Origin: Liolophura sinensis
Lineage: Eukaryota > Mollusca > Polyplacophora > Chitonida > Chitonidae
Length of the DNA: 64,000 nucleotides
Assembly: GCF_032854445.1 (NCBI RefSeq)
Contig: NC_088296.1
Span: 7,602,966 to 7,666,965, forward strand
Direction of reading: 5' to 3'
Position numbers and translations under genes: made by a program. A model generated the notes under the pieces. That model saw only the letters and a program-made list of their open reading frames with translations, did not search any database and was not told where the DNA came from. Of this stretch, positions 1-37,005 are shown in pieces. Each line of letters starts with the position of its first letter. Position 1 is the stretch's first letter.

Positions 1-212
1 TAGGAGCCTCTCATCAATGCGGTCATTGTGAGTTCAAGTCCAGCTCATGCTGGCTTCCTCTCCGGCCGTAAGTGAGAAGGTGTGTCCTGCGGATGGTCAA
101 GGGTTTCTCCCGGGCTATGCCAGGTTTTCTATAACGGTATTGCTGGCTGTCGTCGTATACGTGAAATATTCTTGAGTACGGAGTAAAAAGACCAATCAAA
201 TAAATAAATAAA
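1..212 (+). repeat. tRNA-derived SINE (family A), 5' end cut by the window
   Basis: The sequence carries the B-box-like GAGTTCAAGTCC followed by the conserved body (CTCATGCTGGCTTCCTCTCC) and the A-rich tail ending in AAATAAATAAATAAA. It aligns by eye with the full copy at 45281-45540. The tRNA head with the A box lies before the window start. Confidence 0.85.
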
Positions 213-689
213 TTTAATGATAATACTGGTCTGCACCCCGAGAGTAGGCTTTGTTTTGTTTTTGTAGGATTTTTACTCTAAAATTTCATAACTGAAAGAG
301 AGGAATATGTCTAGAAGAATTGACTAAGAGCGGTTTACCGCGCCTCCAGGCTATTTATCCACACTCGAGTGAAAAAAGGAAGTGTTTGTTAGTCTCACCA
401 CATAATATACCATTGTGCTAGGCCGGTTAGTTTACATCTCACCTTAGTTCTTGTCATATATTTCAACACAGCGACTAAGCACAGGTCCACGAGCTTATTC
501 AAAGGGTGTGTAGAGTCAATAAGTCACATTATTATCCATTCATACATAAATGCCATTCATGTTTCATATAGGCAATAAGAACAACCCGCGTACATTATGA
601 TAGATGTGTTATTACTGACAAAAATATTCCAGATCTACATTGTTCTTGTAAAGCTGAACAGGCCCCGAAAAATTTTATTTTTTAGATTT
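213..689. other. Upstream DNA without recognisable feature
   Basis: No conserved reading frame, RNA gene or repeat was recognised here on either strand. Confidence 0.4.
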
Positions 690-1020
690 GGATGGTGTTT
701 TAAGCCGTACACAAGAATATTTGACATAATCTACGAAGTACCCTCACACGTACGGCCGGAGAAGAATCCGGCATTATTGGTGCCTAGAACCCAAGCGATT
801 TCAGGACATCCCCAGCCGCCTATAACAGCACACAGCTTCCAGGGCCAGCCACCTTTAAATTGCTTCAAACCCACCTGTAAAGGGCATTGTGGTGAGAGGA
901 AACAGGGTAGAGCCCGGGGTGGATACCACGCATGAACATCCGCAGGTTGCTGGAAGACATTTTCACTTTCGACCGGGTTGGTAGCTAGCACGAGCTGGGC
1001 TTGAACTCACAGCGCTGGAT
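690..1020 (-). repeat. SINE family A, reverse orientation, diverged
   Basis: The plus strand begins with the reversed SINE tail (GTGTTTTAAGCCGTACACAA) and runs through reversed body segments (CACACGTACGGCCGGAGAAG, ATCCGCAGGTTGCTGG) to a reversed B-box area (GGGCTTGAACTCACAGCG). The middle part is rearranged or inserted. Short open frames here are SINE sequence. Confidence 0.7.
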
Positions 1021-1547
1021 ATATATTCCAGTTTATATTATATACACATGTAATAACAACATAGTTTCATTTTCGGTTTTGTCCTTGAGTCATCGTAACG
1101 GAATTATCCTGACACAATACATATATCCGGACAGATAAAAATCGCGCGACTGAATCGCACGATTCAATGTTCATCTTTGGACACACCCGTCCAGTTTCAA
1201 GAGTCTATACGACCTTGATACTGACGCCAGTGTAGCGGACAAGAGATCTTTCCCGTAAGACTAGGCATTCTTTTGCTATAAAAAGACAATACTCGGGTTG
1301 AGAACATAATCAAAGCCATTTGAAACTCATTTGTTTTCGGATATTCAAGAATTTAATATGTAAATTTGGAGGAAATTCCCTACCATCAGACTACATCAGT
1401 TACTTCGATATCTTCACACGTTTTTTTGCAGATATTACGACTTTTCAGCGTTTTAATCTATCTATAGCGCGTCCTGTAAAGCGCGACTGGTCGGACAAGC
1501 TAAGGTATAAGTTGTTTTAGTGGCATTTACAAGTTGGCACGGAAGTA
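1021..1547. other. Upstream DNA without recognisable feature
   Basis: AT-rich DNA. A 66-codon open frame at 1320-1520 shows no family signature and no convincing coding character. Confidence 0.35.
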
Positions 1548-1682
1548 CACTAGTCAGGGCATTGCTTATGGATTTACAACTTCTTTGTTTGTTTTCACTT
1601 GATAACGATGCTAGTATCCGCATCGAAACGCCGTGACAATAAACTAAGAAGTTGTAAATATATAAGCTAGCCCTGTCTAGTG
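1548..1682. mobile_element. MITE with ~42-bp terminal inverted repeats and TA target site
   Basis: The left end CACTAGTCAGGGC...TTTACAACTTCTT is mirrored by the right end AAGAAGTTGTAAAT...GCCCTGTCTAGTG. The element is about 135 bp and is bordered on both sides by the dinucleotide TA, as expected of a Tc1/mariner-type insertion. It contains no coding sequence and would fold into a long hairpin. Its mobilising transposase is not identified; the transposase relic at 50312-50742 cannot be tied to it because its termini were not found. Confidence 0.75.
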
Positions 1683-2470
1683 TAAACTATTTTTAGCGGG
1701 CTTCCTGGTTGTCAAGAGACCATGTGATAGATGCAGTCGTCGATAGTAAACTGGGACACACAGCTGTGTCTGGACTTAAATTTAGGTTCGGTGAGCAGTT
1801 GTCTGTATTTGCATTGGAGTGGTAGTACATTCTATAAATGTATAAGCTATGTACGGAGGGAGGGCGTATGACAGTCATATACAACATAACACGTGTCTTT
1901 TAGAAAAATAGATACACATGTAGGGCTTTATAACTAACCGTTCAATCATCCCTTCAGGTATCTGATACACAGAGATATATGATGGGACGATTTAGTTTTA
2001 AGACTTTGTTGACATAAAATTCATGTAAACTTGCTCATTTAAAGTAGTACACCACGTGCCTATTGCCAGGTGTAGTACAACATCGCGTCGTTAAGTACTG
2101 TAAGTTAATTTAAAGGCATTTCCCTTATCTCCCAGAAGGCATCTTGTCACTGAAATGTTCTGCATATATCGTTGAGTTTTATCACACCAGTGTCCGGAGC
2201 TGATATTACCTAACCTACATGACCTTAGGCGCGACTTCAGAGAAGAGTGGGAAAGGCAGCTGTATCGACGCTGTGATTAAAAGGGGGAGGGGGTATATTA
2301 AACAGACGGGAGAGGGAATGGGGCAAATGTATGACCTCAATCAAAATGTAAGATCTGACCAATCCCCGTCATTACTTTAATTTGGCTAAGACAATGATTT
2401 ACATTCATGTACGAATGTAGAAAAGCAGACAACAGAAGATAAATCGTTGTAATAGTGTCAAACTGACAAA
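1683..2470. other. Upstream DNA without recognisable feature
   Basis: No conserved gene or repeat recognised. The small open frames are short and have no family signature. Confidence 0.35.
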
Positions 2471-2479
2471 AGTGTCGTA

Positions 2480-2895
2480 AAATCCAATGCCTCGCTGCCT
2501 TGCCATTTGCAGCGAGGTGGCGAGGTAGCGATGCAAGCCAGTGAGGTAACGAGATTTTGTTGATAATGAAACAGTGCGGTAGCTTTGAGATTCCAGTTTG
2601 TGTATTTTCCCATGAATGTGAAAATTGGCCAGTGCTGCAGCTTTTCGTTTCAAAGGAGAAGGGAATAGCCGATCTTCTTAAGGTTATAACTGTCACGCCA
2701 CGAACTGTGCATTTCCACAGTATTTACCATTACCGTGTGACCTATCTATGTATGGACGCCAATTGAGGACATCTCGCTATCTCGCCCTTTCTTATACAGG
2801 GTGAGGCAGCAAGGTAACGAGGTAGCAAAGCGAGTTAAGGAGGCATCAACGCGGGGTAGGGGGGTAGCTTGAAACGAAAGCTGCAGCATTAGCTA
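2480..2895. repeat. Palindromic, possibly MITE-like segment
   Basis: TGCTGCAGCTTTTCGTTTCAA at about 2633-2654 is mirrored near 2872-2892 by TTGAAACGAAAGCTGCAGCA. GAGGTAGCGATGCAAGCCAG-type and CAAGGTAACGAGGTAGC motifs recur on both sides. The outer ends and target-site duplication could not be defined, so this may be a foldback element or a local rearrangement. Confidence 0.4.
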
Positions 2896-3356
2896 ATGTT
2901 TATAAACATGGGAATAGACACAACCTAAAATCTATAAGCTGCCGCATTGTCTAATTTCATCGACAGTAGTACGGTGGACGGTGTGTAAAAGCCGGGACCG
3001 GAGTGCGTGGATAGCACAAGGCTTTCTGCAACGCTTTTTTCAAGACCTGTTGCTCTCAACGCTAGCAGTTTAGGCTGTGTGCCAAAGTGTCGTTTTAAAC
3101 GGCACAACTGAGTTTATTGATCTTATGGTGGCATTTGACAACGGCGATGAACCGCATGAGAAATATTTGTCACTCTCGTCTCACAACTGGCAAACACTGA
3201 AAGAGACCCCTCCGTGTGTACAAGAGTGTTTAAAGAAGTCGAAATCGTCGGACCGCCCATACTACTAGTCAGTGATTTTTACCTCAATGTGTCGACTTAC
3301 AGCAGCGCGCCCAAAGTCCAAATTAGAAAAAGGAAATTAGAGCATTTCGTCGACTA
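2896..3356. other. Upstream DNA without recognisable feature
   Basis: Contains a 63-codon open frame (3077-3268) with no recognised domain. Nothing else was seen. Confidence 0.3.
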
Positions 3357-3465
3357 CTAATAACCGTCCGAAGTGGCTGTGACTCTACCCAGGATTGATC
3401 CTTGATCTACAGCTCCGGAGGTGGAGGCTGTACCAACGGTGCTATCCGGGCCGGTCTCGCTGATT
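3357..3465 (-). repeat. tRNA-like head of SINE family B, reverse orientation
   Basis: On the minus strand the sequence reads GATAGCACCGTTGGTACAG (A-box region) and later GGATCAATCCTGGGTAGAGTC (B-box region). This resembles the head of the full family B copy at 30279-30640. The family B body is missing, so it is a truncated copy and not a functional tRNA gene. Confidence 0.65.
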
Positions 3466-4900
3466 TTAAGAGGCTCTGAACAAAATCCAACAAAGAGGTG
3501 ATGGCCAGGTTTAGTGATAGTCTGAAGACCTCTGATTTCTCCATTCACACCAAGTACCTGAACATGAAACTAGGCTGCATCGTTTAAATACGACCACGAA
3601 TGGCTGTGTAAACTGCAGGAAATTTTGTCGATTGTGGACTAGTAGCACTTAGCCACATACGCGATGTTTATTAATTTTGAGACAATGGGTTATGCATCGA
3701 ATGTTTATATAGCATTGAAAGCCTGCTGTTATGGATGAGCATTTGAGCGACCTGATATGTCAAAGATTTGTATAACAAAGCACGTGCCGATGTCGCACGC
3801 GCGAATAAACACTGGTTATCACGCCAAGACACAGAAATACTTTACACAGAAATATAAGAAAAAGGTATCTACGTGACAAAACTGTGGCACAAGGCATTGA
3901 TTGCCAGTGGCAGGCCGACTCAGCTGACATGAATAATTCATTTTCTCATGTGTGAATGAATATGTGTCAGTCACTGAAGGTGTCTGAGCCTTATTTGAGC
4001 AGTATTTTAACCTTTCCATACCAAAAAGCATCAAATGTTTAAAAAGGTATGAAAGTGTTTAACTCCACGACAGCCATATGTATATATGCATCGCTAAAGT
4101 ATCTCATTTGAAGTTCAAAAGGTATAACTTTTTGTCTTTGTGATGTCTTATAACTGAGACCATCGTAGTTTAGAGGTAAGCAAAATAAGACACAATGAGA
4201 AAGTTGAAAGCCTCGCCATACTATCAGTTTGGGACTGATAGTTTGGGTGCATAGGACGCGAGTTATCTCTGTAACCAGAGCAGCAACGGTTTCTGTTAAC
4301 CCGAACCCTGATTTATCCATAAACCCTTTGTGCGTGGGATACGCATGACGCGACATCGTGTTCTCGGTTGCCGTAAGGTTGGAAATTTGCCTTCCGAAGA
4401 ATTCTAGATTTAAAACTGATTTATTGAATAGCAAAGCAAATTAGAAAAAAAAATAGTTGTGGCCGTTTTGGTTTGTTTCCATCATTCCTTATGTAATCGT
4501 GATATGTCATCTGTTATAATCGTGTTAGCAGATGAAAACGAAACTATTACTAACTGACTTTCTATAATTAACAACACGGACCATAAAATAGCAGTAGGTG
4601 ACTTGATGTGCAGCTATATAAATAATATGAAAGGTACAATAAGGAAATACATAGAGCGTACATGGAGAGTACAGAGTCGTGCATATCTAGTGCATGAATT
4701 GGGTGATTGGTTGACTGAGTGATTGGTTGACTGAGTGATTGACTAGTGTTCATACTAAGAATTGTTTCCGTCTGGGTTTTAACTGTGGTTGTATTAATGG
4801 ATATCTGAGTTAAATTGTACTTACGTATAACCTGCTTTTAAGGTAATGACTTGTATTTGCATTGTTTTTCTTCATAGACGAATACAACACAAAGTCCAGG
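3466..4900. other. Upstream DNA without recognisable gene
   Basis: A short direct repeat of GATTGGTTGACTGAGT occurs around 4705-4740. The 131-codon minus-strand frame at 4039-4434 has no recognisable domain. No exon was supported. Confidence 0.3.
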
Positions 4901-4920
4901 CAAACGCGAATGTGTCAGAA

Positions 4921-5095
4921 CACATACAAATTGTGTTTTTAAGATCGAGTACAAAGATAACATACATCAACGGTGATAAACAGATATATGTAGACTCAAA
5001 TACCGACCCTTTTTTGTTACTGCACATTGTATGTGCACCTGGTCAAGTTTATGTATATGAATCGATTTCCAGGTCTACTTTATGTTGGGTCCATG
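4921..5095 (+). repeat. Dispersed repeat, copy 1 (block order B-A)
   Basis: Block B (4921-5050, including GTGATAAACAGATATATG) and block A (5066-5095, TTTCCAGGTCTACTTTATGT onward) recur at 7451-7726 in the opposite order. The 30-bp A block is identical in the two copies. The 132-codon frame running through it is part of the repeat and not a recognised gene. Confidence 0.65.
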
Positions 5096-5416
5096 CATTA
5101 CTCGGCTGCGTGCCTCAGATAACACATGCATTTCACAACTACCCTGAACGCATGCGCTTTGACAACTGCACACACAGCCTGACATGCCGTATATTTCCAC
5201 ACTCATCCACTTTGGCCCTAGTTGTCGCCATTAAAATTGTGTAAACCTGGTATGTACATGTTGAAACTTGTCTAGAAGATATTGAATAACGATCTAGTCA
5301 CATTTCATCCAAGCAGTCTTCTGACAACCTGCAAGAGGGAAGGGCGGTTTAGATTAAGTTCAGGACGGTATATCAATAGGGATAAAAATCAAAGCAACGA
5401 AGCAGTGGCAGTGAAA

Positions 5417-31019
<25,603 letters not shown>

Positions 31020-31940
31020 AAAGCACCGATGGAGGAGAGAGGATGGTGCTCGGTGTCAGAAGTGGTGGAAGAGGAAAATGCCACTATGGCTAATTATGAT
31101 TGGTGGTTTTGTTGTGTTTCCCCTACATTTTGTTTAAACTCTGTCATTTTTATGCTGCCCTACATTTTTGTATTTGGATTCTATATTCTTGATATATCCC
31201 GCTGTTCACCATATTTTTGTTCTAGAATGTTTTTTTCTGATTTATACCGTTGTCTTTTTTATTCAGTAGGCGACAGTTGTAAATCTTCTATATCTTATAT
31301 CGTATATTTTTACTGCGCGTTGTGTTGTTGTTGGAAATCGCGGCCGGTATTTACACTAGAGAAGTGTCGGTTTATTCACTGAAAATAACATGGGTTGTAA
31401 ATTTAAAAGCGGATTTTTTTTTTCGAGGTGTTGGTATTGGGAAGTTTTGCTGTACAAACAATTCTTGTATGTTTTCCTGTAGCTATTAGGTACCATCAGA
31501 TCTTATGCCAATCCAGACATTATCAACTAAATATTACAGAAAGTGAAATAGTATCATTTTTTCTCGCGAAGAAACATGTTCATGTTTGAGGAAAATGAAG
31601 TACCCGGGGGTAAACCACCGGCACTAGCAAAAGACACAAGATGATCAAAGTTGAATTAATTTTCATCATGTTGCAACGCACATGTAACTAGGGTAATTGT
31701 GTATTCGTTCTCTGTTAAACTCAGGGTAGTCATTAGTCTGGAATATCTTACCACATGACCTTTTAATATCGTGTCTATTCTATACTGTAACTAATTAAAT
31801 CAGATAAAGTTACGTTGCATTTTCAGATATATGTCCACAGCAGATGTCATGTGTTTTCAATGGCCCCGCATAAAATGTCAATTTAAATAATTTTAGAGTT
31901 TTTAAGCCTTTTTCGTAATAAAACTGTTTTAAATATTCTC
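31020..31940 (+). other. Probable 3' UTR of the SAMHD1-like gene
   Basis: No further coding exon is supported. The interval runs from the stop to the polyadenylation signal at 31917. A 117-codon frame at 31029-31382 has no domain. Confidence 0.45.
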
Positions 31941-31958
31941 GTGTGTAGTTGGTCATTG
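31917..31958 (+). terminator. Candidate polyadenylation signal
   Basis: AATAAA at 31917-31922 is followed within about 15-35 bp by the GT-rich CGTGTGTAGTTGGTCATTGT, the expected arrangement for 3' end formation. Confidence 0.45.
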
Positions 31959-33570
31959 TTATAACATTAGGATGTGCCAAGACTCAGTAATACTCATCTG
32001 TATACTGATAGCTTTTCAGCCACCTCTAACAGAGTGGTATAACCAAATAGTCCCGCTATCAAACAAACGAACTCTTTAATTAAAAACCTTTAAAACCGTA
32101 AATAATGATAAATGTTACTACAATAAATTGGTTACAGGTTACACAGGACCAACCTTAGACTTATATAATATAACCTAAGTTATAATTTACAAAATAGATA
32201 CAACAAACATTGAACAACATTGGTGATCATTTACATAGGATATAAGAATATAAATGTATGGGTCTTAGCATCTTTCATTAAATAAATACATAAAAGCCTC
32301 ATGCCCATAAACCAACAAGACGTCAGTCTCGATGGAAACGTCAAGCGCATAAACAACGACAGTAGGTGTTAAATTACAGCTCATGATGCATCGACTACGG
32401 CTTCTTGACAAAGACTTTGTAACGTGGCACTATGATCACCAAAGTTTGCATGATTTCCTCCAACCATCAAGCCGGTCGTTGAAAAAGGGAAATTTTCAGT
32501 AGCCCTGCGCATGTCTCCTGTCAAATGCATGTACATTACCATACTATATTTATGTATTTGATTATACATGTATTTTAACGGGATACTCTAAACTTGTTCA
32601 GGCATAATGCTATTATAGTCGCTGATTTCCATTCGCTCCACTGCTTTGCCAACATCTGCAACTTCTCTCTGTGCTGGCTGACCACGTCCTTCTTCACATC
32701 TGAACATAATGAATAATGTTTTAGTTCTATGTTATAGCTGCAGCTGTGGATGTACAATTTAATGTTTAATACATATTTAAAATGTTTAAAAAGAATTTTT
32801 GAAAAGTATTTGTTGTTCATGTTAAATTTAGACTTAACAGTCGAAAAGAATTCCCCACTCAAAGGATGGCGATCTGATAAACGACGAGCTGTAGTGGGGC
32901 ACGGCATGCTCACGATGTTTATCACCAACTGCCTGTGAAGGTGTAACTTCTCAGCGCGGCCGAGTTGACAGTAGCGTCCGTAAGTCAGAGCAGTTGGTGA
33001 ATGTTTCACTCCTCAGAAATATACACAAAGTCACTTTCAGACTAAACTGGGATTAAATGTACGTAATCGTACAAAGAGACAATCAACAATGCGGTCTCCA
33101 AAATAGGTCTCAACAATTAGCAAATGGCGAAACACAAGCTCACAAAGTGCTCTGTACAGATAATGAAGTACAAATGACGAATATCGAAAGGCGTGAAGGC
33201 CGATACCTCCAAACCCAGCAAAATCCTTCACAGTGAAATATGATTGCTCTCAAGTGGACTTGAGTAAATGACTACGAGCTTCACCAGTTATATACTGACG
33301 TAAAGAAAATACTGGATGGTTTAATCGTAAACAAGTCACAACACCTATGCATATGTCCAGAATTTATACGTTATGTAAAGTGACACTAAATAAACACCGA
33401 AGCCTCGAAAACGCTCAACTGAATTCGCAACAATTACCCTTTGCAAGTATTTCTGCCATCAGTTGTCGTAAAGTTTGGAAAGTGGCATCATCGGTGAGCT
33501 TACCGGGCACGCCGGACAAGCTTAGCCCTACCCCTTTCCCCACTATCGTCCATTCGGACGTTTAGCACAC
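31959..33570. other. Intergenic DNA without supported gene
   Basis: The longest frame is 144 codons on the minus strand (32575-33009). It looks moderately gene-like (mixed composition) but has no recognised domain and no homologous neighbour. No repeat family recognised. Confidence 0.35.
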
Positions 33571-33885
33571 TACTTTTCTGCCTAGTAGTTCATATCTTTA
33601 TTTGTCTTGTATGCCGTAACTTCTCTGCCTTGTAGTTCATATCGTTATCAGTTGCGCTACTTCTCTGCCCAGTAATTGATAGCTGTGTCTTTCGTGTGTT
33701 GCGCCTCTTTTCTGCCCATTAGTTCATATCTATGTATGTCGTGTTTTGCGCTACTTCTTCTGCCCAGTAGTTGAAATCTATGTATATTGTGTTTTGTGCT
33801 ACTTTTCTGCCCTAGTAGTTTATATCTTGGTCTGTCGTGTATTGCGCTGCTTTTCTGTCTTGTATTGCGCTACTTTTCTCCCCCA
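33571..33885. repeat. ~47-bp degenerate minisatellite
   Basis: About six copies around the motif CTACTTTTCTGCCYAGTAGTT followed by CATATCTTTGT. It abuts the 54-bp array. Confidence 0.88.
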
Positions 33886-33894
33886 GAAAAGTAG

Positions 33895-36045
33895 CGCAAC
33901 GTGACACTGGCGGTCATGTTATGTGATCGAGGAACCCATCTCACATTCTGTGTACTCACACTGGCTGTCACGTTATCTGCTAGAGGTACCCATCTCACAT
34001 CTTGCGTACTGGCACTAGCAGTCACGTTATGTGATAGAGGTACCCATCTCACATTTTGTGTACTTATACTGGCAGTCAAGTTATGTGATCGAGGAGCCCA
34101 TCTGACATCTTATGTACTGGCACTAGCAGTCACGTTATGTGATAGAGGAGCCATCTTACACCTTGTGTACTGGCACTAGCAGTCACGTTATGTGATAGAG
34201 GTACCCATCTCACATCCTGTGTACTGGCACTAGCAATCACGTTATGTGATAGAGGTACCCATCTAACATGTTATGTACTGACACTAGTAGTCACGTTATG
34301 TGATAGAGGAGCCATCTCATATTTTGTATACTGGCACAAACATTCACGTTATGTGATAGAGGAGCCATCTCATATCTTGTGTACTGACACTGGCAGGGAC
34401 GTTATGTGACAGAGGTGCCCATCTCACATTTTGTGTACTGACACTAGCAGTCACCTTATGTGATACAGGTACCCATCTCACATCTTGTGTACTGGCACTA
34501 GCAGTCACGTTATGTGATGGAGAAGCCATCTCACATCTTGCGTACTGGCACTAGCAGTCACGTTATGTGATAAAGGTACTCATCTCACATTTTGTGTACT
34601 GATACTGGCAGTCACGTTATGCGATAGAGGTACCCATCTGACATCTTGTGTACTGGCACTAGCAGTCACGTTATGTGATAGAGGAGCCATCTCACATCTT
34701 GTGTACTGATACTGGTAGTCACGTTATGTTATAGAGGTACCCATCTCACATCTTGTGTACTGGCACTAGCAGTCACGTTATGTGATAGAGGAGTCATCTC
34801 ATATCTTGTGTACTGACACTGGCAGTCACGTTATGTGATAGAGGTACCCATCTCACCTCTTGTGTACTGACACTGGCAGTCACGTTGTGTGATAGAGGTA
34901 CCCATTTCACGTCTTGTGTACTGACACTGGCAGTCACGTTATGTGACAGAGGAGTCATCTCACATCTTGTTTACTGGCACTAGCAGTCACGTTATATGAT
35001 AGAGGAGCCATCTTATATCTTGTGTGCTGACACTGGCAGTCACGTTATGTGATAGAGGCACCCATCTCACCTCTTGTGTACTGACACTGGCAGTCACGTT
35101 ATGTGACAGAGGAGTCATCTCACCTCTTGTGTACTGGCACTAGCAGTCACGTTATGTGACAGAGGTACCCATCTAACATCTTGTGTACTGACACTAGTAG
35201 TCACTTTACGTCATAGAGGAGCCATCTCACATCTTGTTTACTGGCACTAGCAGTCACGTTATATGATAGAGGGGCCATCTTATATCTTGTGTACTGACAC
35301 TGGCAGTCACGTTATGTGATAGAGGCACCCATCTCACCTCTTGTGTACTGACACTGGCAGTCACGTTATGTGACAGAGGAGTCATCTCACCTCTTGTGTA
35401 CTGGCACTAGCAGTCACGTTATGTGACAGAGGTACCCATCTAAAATCTTGTGTACTGACACTAGTAGTCACTTTACGTCATAGAGGAGCCATCTCACATC
35501 TTGTGTACTGGCACTAGCAGTTACGTTATGTGATAAAGGTACCCATCTCACATCTTGTGTACTGGCACTAGGAATCACGTTATGTGATAGAGGTGCCATC
35601 TCATAACTTGTGTACTGACATTGGCAGTGACGTTATGTGATAGAGGTACCCATCTCACATTTTGTGTACTGACACTGGCAGTCACGTTATGTGATAGAAG
35701 TACCAATCTCACATTTTTTGTACTGATACTGGCAGTCACGTTATGTTATAGAGGTACCATCTCACATCTTGTGTACTGGCACAAGCAGTCACGTTATGTG
35801 ATACAGGACCCATCTCACATTTTGTGTACTGATACTGGCAGTCACGTTATGTGATAGAAGTACCCATCTGACATCTTGTGTACTGGCACTAGCAGTCACG
35901 TTATGTGATAGAGGAGCCATCTCACATCTTGTGTACTGCCACTAGCAGTCACGTTATGTGATAGAGGTACCCATCTCACGTCTTGTGTACTGGCACTAGC
36001 AATCACGTTCTGTGATAAAGGGCTCATCTCACATCTTGTGATTAC
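33895..36045. repeat. 54-bp minisatellite, ~40 copies with higher-order structure
   Basis: Unit GTACTGGCACTAGCAGTCAC, GTTATGTGATAGAGGTACCC, ATCTCACATCTTGT. Variants alternate (GAGGTACCCATC against the 1-bp-shorter GAGGAGCCATC; ACTGGCACTAGC against ACTGACACTGGC). A block of about 267 bp (five units) at 34966-35232 is repeated at 35233-35499. Frames of 60-92 codons inside are artefacts. Confidence 0.96.
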
Positions 36046-36500
36046 AATCAAGGTTCCATCAGTAATCCAGAGCCTGAACGTTGCCATGCACATCAATGCG
36101 TGATATAACTACTTATACATGTATGTTCCGTGGAGAGAAAACAACACACTTTTACACTTTTTAGCATATCAAAGTTAGCCTGACTGAACACAAATTACTC
36201 TTCTTGTTGCGGTTGATAATGACTACTTTCTTGAGAGTTGTCAGTGTTAGGAACTAGATCTATTATGTACAAGCAAATACTGATTATTTTGTAGACAATC
36301 TGATTCAGGACCAACATATAGATATATTCTGATATAAAAAACAGAATTCACGGCTCGACACGTTTGAATTTGAACAGCACCGTTTGCATCTTTCAAAGTT
36401 CAATCGTATACTGGATATCTAGGTATTCTAGTTTATACATGTAGCGCGCCACTCAGATGCTGGCCTGTTAGCCTAAGCTGCCCGAACTAGGTCCAACATC
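36046..36500. other. Intergenic DNA without recognisable feature
   Basis: No exon or repeat recognised. Confidence 0.4.
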
Positions 36501-36539
36501 CATAAACTTATAGGGTATAAGGCTTGCTTATACGTGGGA

Positions 36540-36709
36540 AGGAGCACACATCAAATGCTGTGTACGTGGAAAGGTCTGTCGCAACCTGGGGATGGTCGTG
36601 GATTTTCTCCGGGGTCTGCTCGGCTTCCTCCCACCATAATGACTGCCGCCGTCGTATAAATGAAATATTCTTTAGAACGGCGTAAAATACTAATCAAATA
36701 AATAAATAA
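36540..36709 (+). repeat. SINE family A, 3' part
   Basis: GGAAAGGTCTGTCGCAACCT, TCCTCCCACCATAATGACTG and tail ACGGCGTAAAATACTAATCA ending in repeated AAATA mark the copy. Confidence 0.85.
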
Positions 36710-36787
36710 ACCATTCAAATGCTGCGAGGTGGCCTAATATCCTTAATGTGGCCCATATTTTTCTTGGAGTAAATGCCTTGGGCTTAA

Positions 36788-37005
36788 TATTTATTTATTT
36801 ATTTGATTAGTATTTGACGCCGTACTCAAGAATATTTCGCTCACGGCGGCAGCGCCCAGGGGAACGGACTGCAGGTTGCTGACAGACATTCCCACGTTTG
36901 TCTAGAGGGGAGGCCAGTACTGCGACCGCATTGGTGAGAGGCTCCTGGATCATTTAGCCGAGCTGACTTGTTGGCCCTCTCAGCAAGGAGCCACCCTTGG
37001 GCCTA
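36788..37005 (-). repeat. SINE family A, reverse, facing the previous copy
   Basis: Begins TATTTATTTATTTGATTAGT and contains TGACGCCGTACTCAAGAATA and GCATTGGTGAGAGGCTCCTG. It is tail-to-tail with 36540-36709, so the transcript of either strand could pair as a hairpin. Confidence 0.85.

Noticed and set aside
33895-36045. CRISPR-like array
   Set aside because: Units are contiguous without unique spacers, vary internally, and the genome is eukaryotic.
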